This document shows, piece by piece, positions 8,801-9,379 of a stretch of DNA of 9,379 nt. The notes under the pieces were generated by a model. The model made no database searches and was not told where the DNA came from. It was given only the letters and a program-made list of their open reading frames with translations. Location of the stretch: assembly GCA_900550065.1 (NCBI GenBank), contig URQR01000073.1, forward strand, positions 1 to 9,379. The letters run 5' to 3'. The position numbers and the translations under genes were made by a program. This DNA comes from an uncultured Eubacteriales bacterium (GTDB lineage Bacteria; Bacillota; Clostridia; UBA1381; UMGS1253). Every line of letters begins with the position of its first letter. Position 1 is the stretch's first letter.

Positions 8801-9379
8801 CTTTCACTCAGCACCATAACAGGCACCTCCTGCTGCGGGTGCGTCGGATAAATAAGGTCCATGCGTAAATCCATATCAATCGGCGTACCATCTGGCTTTA
8901 CGCAGTCATAAATGGACAACGCGGTCACCTCGCTCACCTTTTTGGTGGTGCCGTCGCTGTATTGGATTGTTTTGTTCCCATATACCGATTGAAAGTCATT
9001 GTTCCATACATTTACAATCATATCGAGAACGCCGTCGGCCCCGTGCTTGTCGATAGACCAGTAGTATTCATCCAGCGTTATATTATATCCGGACGGTACA
9101 ATGTAAGCGGCCTTTTCTTTGTACGCCGCCCCGCCCAAATACATGCCGTAACTGTTTATTTTCGTCCTTATGCCCTGAATGCTCCAGTCCAAATCAGGGC
9201 TTACCGCCGCCGCTGCACCCTTATAGTCCAGCACAACGACAATGTACCCCTTTTCGTTCACCATTTCATTCACAATCGTAAAATCGCTGTCTGTGCCGAT
9301 TCTTTCTGTGTTCGTGTTGATGACATAAAGAATGATTGGTGTTTGGTCTGTAGTATTTCCATTGTGGTAGGTATAAATA
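2578..9379 (-). CDS. Giant modular exported alpha/beta-hydrolase (esterase-like) with many carbohydrate-binding modules, 5' end missing
   Basis: An open frame of 2266 codons runs from the right edge to the TAA at 2578-2580. A GTG at 9273 is in frame, but the 35 upstream codons are open and continue the same fold (PIILYVINT strand), so the true start and any signal peptide lie beyond 9379. Numbering is from the first complete codon (9378). Residues 1-453 are an alpha/beta-hydrolase region with nucleophile elbow GNSKGG (Ser296), candidate His421 in ELGHALG, and a final helix ending in YWLKG. Residues 455-551 form a Big_5/SbsA-like Ig domain. Then come CBM96-like modules (555-667, 856-1032, 1605-1747) mixed with five CBM4_9-like modules (669-855, 1033-1203, 1221-1419, 1425-1602, 1750-1910). 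Three InlB-B-like repeats (1920-2152) and an unnamed C-terminal module (2162-2266) follow. There is no LPXTG, dockerin or SLH domain. The likely role is secreted or surface carbohydrate esterase or related hydrolase; the substrate is unknown. A peptidase S9-like activity cannot be excluded. Confidence 0.9.
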   Translation of the reverse strand, partial: IYTYHNGNTTDQTPIILYVINTNTERIGTDSDFTIVNEMVNEKGYIVVVLDYKGAAAAVSPDLDWSIQGIRTKINSYGMYLGGAAYKEKAAYIVPSGYNITLDEYYWSIDKHGADGVLDMIVNVWNNDFQSVYGNKTIQYSDGTTKKVSEVTALSIYDCVKPDGTPIDMDLRMDLIYPTHPQQEVPVMVLSESAESRGGGWVNALRPHMTGFLFNGYAGVIYDFAYVPMARNDHYGYFDGNSAPGHITGDNYTYSVHVYSGVKAETAAIRKIRYLADVQRDTYKFDLDKFGVYGNSKGGLCTRLGAKNPETLAESRYFEGHHGETRYENGDTEDDTLGIIDGGEAQPWLTYSDGTPIPSNVQFVYANCGGGAETIREGHAPTYATGSMLDGSYYAFYPEVVNNCRIYDVPLLNFSCPELGHALGYGIDKDYGINVYDALFDYADYWLKGGAPQCEYIDIKGGTAEVPTNTEITLKFTGAISEEEIKKVTIQNDVTGEIADCARTASYGGTTWVLTCSGLQGGYAYTVHVPAGITAENGQPLKEAKSLRFETVHEQKEAATRIAGDAGMTLLKTESTDNGVYFVFDNADCSTSTTAQLRFDVENDAANHVFVYAIRALDEINITNSTQGELLGEITLTGAGSYQLDVTEYVKSLGDEKPAFVLRAKNVSETKVISDYNFEPESAGSDGLTGVNFGKFVSAAASAEQNHTAGGSRSVKFDYMTKNDNAYFAWMPFDTIVSFPNLIKSSALDASDLGRKFHISMSIYDTTSREVKAELTKTSSRFGEPDNIDWNATRRNIMTEANKWNTYSLVYRVDNPIYWNSLDKRALSITAEPTGQTDNYHPMYLDDVTVTEEITEVKVLAPSLILHPAETVLQSPQNAAYVESGPKAGESFAGSETLLVNGSCPSVSIGNYKKVYARFPLGGFSGAQGAKVTVNITNDHDGELYVYGVADPVQAAAWNAGTINYMNAPANDRFGFGADTSKVYGGGPIAVIHVSGMGSHTIDVTEYASSIQDLGGAYGTLIFAMKSESDEQTVKLTENFDNGSAAFAVQQGGDIISHGISSDEDHTTGGGSSYMMNTAFGYDRLKFDLLDCASLSASDIGKRFTVTYWLKSDKTGSFFNSLLFKRGANDNLQIKTQHYTTANEWQQFTYSFTLTDNEIPDNATPDNISSWINFNLDKMGARASGGTDIVCAYIDDITVTGSVVGDVAFDIAPAEEVAPSYEKTIAFDGLNSWRAVNDFYTEVNSKADLCFGGGNAATLKGELVGPEVTADHTTGGGKSLWLCMPVTHARFKFYNLFDHNLTEADLGRTFEVSFWAKRDALKNENVNHGFRMGLMSVGSGSDYTTKFYESAANKNLLRNLTTEWTQHTYTITVEEAMLASSYTNDYYNPALFSITAFEYNTTAEPINMYIDDLTVKETTEKETPYRYSCDWEAEQTIGNTAEDAVNTGGFDRTNRVVVSSEENCTAGEGKNKSLKFVVDGNGYRMFFNKIVGTGSLTDADVGKNYRVGFWMKADKAGSFQLSMTNTSLAATKQPPTYPEEKIQTYTVTADDIGKWKKYTYDFAVTQGMVTAGANQFFLRPTGYGANNTATLYIDDITSVQRIGGSDVGLGCDQSAVISNRPLSSTEGLSVSRSGAPAYIRKVYLHYAGGENRHTQKAELTLRVTDADKQTLNVYGITGLTYPDMLTYDTAPGSNADESMDTNAVFGGKPIAQIQLSGAGTYSVDVTDYVKNNAPNDSIFAFTSDASGGVEYTKLDFETVGLSEGVDYVPYGGYAGTVNITDSAARVDGIAGEGEGIKLLNLFGSGGAFCKAGETYTISADVTPYGSENSYEITMGLCGADTASVSSEASTYETIAAGSTQKVSFTFTANAQHEADGVCALAVYASSLLPASGFTIDNVSVSSSNSIQIAADATLQIEKAQEPERVQTCSMEVSATGSGRILYNVGTEGEENLSSGATKRLSQGSEVSLTAQPADGAAFLYWIQTDTGRIVSEKAAYNFVIGSDTNLTAIFTDNESGKLVVFKNGRSQQIVTSQFTAGSAVVPAAPYVMGYEFTGWLKNGIIQSMKEGDAVEVSGHTVFSSEYTRSNETYEVVVEHGSGSGTYRYNDMVTAAAAQAEPGKKFSHWERGGTVVSYAEKYSFYANGNTTVSAVYVEETEAVTKRPILVMSTPVAIAEENKIAFFAERDLPEQYALVETGILLGTRADLTLHAAGVLKTVSITGKNKGQFTVRKGNVAAGEIWYGRAYMIYNDNGIVKTIYSDVVSGALQ
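2923..3621 (-). repeat. Three InlB-B-like repeats
   Basis: Visible residues 1920-2152. Three units of about 65-85 residues end in a similar way: FLYWIQTDTGR...TNLTAIF, YEFTGWLKNGI...TVFSSEYT, and KFSHWERGGTV...TTVSAVYV. The aromatic-x-x-W-x-x-x-G block followed by 'hydrophobic-x-hydrophobic-x-Y/F' is that of the InlB B-repeat/divergent InlB-like family. These are surface or spacer modules of secreted Bacillota proteins. Confidence 0.72.
3649..4131 (-). repeat. CBM4_9-like module, copy 5 (diverged)
   Basis: Visible residues 1750-1910. It starts LDFETVG and ends FTIDNVSVSSS, and it has GEGEGIKLLN, KAGETYTISADVTPYG and GSTQKVSFTF at the places of the other copies' blocks. The HTTGGG and ASDLGR blocks are lost. 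It follows CBM96 copy C and precedes the InlB-like repeats. Confidence 0.5.
4138..4566 (-). repeat. CBM96/DNRLRE-like module, copy C
   Basis: Visible residues 1605-1747. It contains YIRKVYLHYAGG, KAELTLRVTDADKQTLNVYGITGL, MLTYDTAPGSNADE, GGKPIAQIQLSGAGTYSVDV and DYVKNNAPNDSIFAFTSD. It matches copy B block by block, notably the 'GGKPIA/GGGPIA' segment and the SGAGTYSVDVTDYV block. Confidence 0.66.
4573..5106 (-). repeat. CBM4_9-like module, copy 4
   Basis: Visible residues 1425-1602. Blocks are ENCTAGEGKNKSLKF, LTDADVGKNYRVGFWMKAD, GKWKKYTYDFAVT and LYIDDITSVQR. The His of the HTTGGG block is Cys1464 here. It directly abuts copy 3 with only a short TTEKETP linker. Confidence 0.66.
5122..5718 (-). 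repeat. CBM4_9-like module, copy 3
   Basis: Visible residues 1221-1419. Blocks are ADHTTGGGKSLWL, LTEADLGRTFEVSFWAKRD, TEWTQHTYTITVEE and MYIDDLTVKE. At the DNA level the HTTGGG block (5549-5568) matches copy 2 (6167-6186) at 18 of 20 bases, consistent with internal duplication. Confidence 0.68.
5770..6282 (-). repeat. CBM4_9-like module, copy 2
   Basis: Visible residues 1033-1203. Blocks are EDHTTGGGSSYMM, LSASDIGKRFTVTYWLKSD, ANEWQQFTYSFTLT and AYIDDITVTG. These blocks closely match copies 1, 3 and 4, and the module begins LTENFDNG, a usual CBM4_9 start. A short Pro/Glu-rich linker (APAEEVAPSYEK) separates it from copy 3. Confidence 0.68.
6283..6813 (-). repeat. CBM96/DNRLRE-like module, copy B
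   Basis: Visible residues 856-1032. It contains AYVESGPKAGESFAGSETLL, ARFPLGGFSGAQGAKVTVNI, LYVYGVADPVQAAAW, INYMNAPANDRFG and GMGSHTIDVTEYASSI followed by LIFAMKSE. This is the full DNRLRE-type layout, including the 'W...N-x-x-NAP' segment, typical of exported polysaccharide-binding or hydrolase accessory modules. Confidence 0.68.
6814..7374 (-). repeat. CBM4_9-like module, copy 1
   Basis: Visible residues 669-855. Shared blocks are NHTAGGSRSVKF, LDASDLGRKFHISMSIYD, ANKWNTYSLVY and a closing MYLDDVTVTEE. The same four blocks in the same order recur in copies 2-4, which is the main evidence. The order resembles CBM4_9 jelly-roll modules ('H-S-G-x-x-S-L', 'W-x-x-hydrophobic-x-hydrophobic-x-F', 'YIDD'). 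Confidence 0.62.
7378..7716 (-). repeat. CBM96/DNRLRE-like module, copy A (short form)
   Basis: Visible residues 555-667. It has TAQLRFDVENDAANHVFVYAIRALDE, then the block LTGAGSYQLDVTEYVKSLG and FVLRAKN. The 'G-x-G-x-x-x-hydrophobic-DVTEYV' block recurs in the two other copies. It is shorter than those copies because the segment matching 'NYMNAPAND...GGKPIA' is absent. Confidence 0.6.
7726..8016 (-). other. Big_5/SbsA-like Ig domain
   Basis: Visible residues 455-551. The pattern is VPTNTEITLKFTGAISEE, then VTIQNDVTGE, then TWVLTCSGLQGGYAYTVHVPAGITAENGQPL and SLRFET. It matches bacterial Ig-like domains of the SbsA type, with 'N-x-x-I-x-hydrophobic-x-F', then 'Y-x-V-x-V-x-x-G-hydrophobic-x-x-x-x-G'. 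It probably spaces the catalytic region from the binding modules. Confidence 0.7.
8020..9379 (-). other. Alpha/beta-hydrolase catalytic region
   Basis: Visible residues 1-453. Two strand-turn units look alike: PIILYVINT...GYIVVVLDY near the start, and VPVMVLSES...GYAGVIYDF further in. The nucleophile elbow is FGVYGNSKGGLCTRLG, with Ser296 encoded by TCA at 8493-8491. The candidate His is His421 (CAT at 8118-8116) in SCPELGHALGYG, followed by the usual terminal helix ending DYWLKG. The catalytic acid is not certain; Asp390 in SMLDGSYY is one option. The GxSxG elbow rules out nothing among CE-type esterases and S9-like enzymes. The CE15 elbow (GCSRxGKG) does not match. Confidence 0.75.

Overview
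The window holds two very large, modular, exported carbohydrate-active proteins. Both are on the minus strand and both run off an edge. The reading order is right to left. The upstream gene (9379 down to 2578) has lost its N-terminus beyond the right edge. It has a TAA stop at 2578-2580. After 29 bases that contain a Shine-Dalgarno-like site, the second gene starts at 2548 (ATG) or 2551 (GTG) and runs off the left edge without a stop. The short spacing and shared strand suggest one operon. I see no promoter, terminator, RNA gene, mobile element or CRISPR array.

The upstream protein has 2266 visible residues. They form an alpha/beta-hydrolase catalytic region (Ser in a GNSKGG elbow, a candidate His in ELGHALG), an SbsA/Big_5-like Ig domain, and a long accessory tail. 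The tail mixes three CBM96/DNRLRE-like modules with five copies of a CBM4_9-like jelly-roll module. It ends in three InlB-B-like repeats and a C-terminal module that I cannot name. The downstream protein has 849 visible residues. It shows a signal peptide, a beta-sandwich domain, a Pro-rich linker, a LamG/concanavalin-like domain, a copper-amine-oxidase-N-like 'stalk' domain, and the first part of a heparinase II/III-like alpha/alpha-toroid lyase.

The likely joint role is extracellular breakdown of a complex, probably uronic-acid-containing and esterified, polysaccharide. The hydrolase would remove ester groups or act on a side group, and the lyase would cut the backbone. This is inference from domain content and linkage; no substrate can be read from the sequence.

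The stalk domain, the InlB-type repeats and the very long multi-module secreted proteins suggest an anaerobic Bacillota of class Clostridia, of the gut or rumen polysaccharide-degrading kind. The taxonomic call is tentative. There are no gene-free stretches longer than 29 bases.
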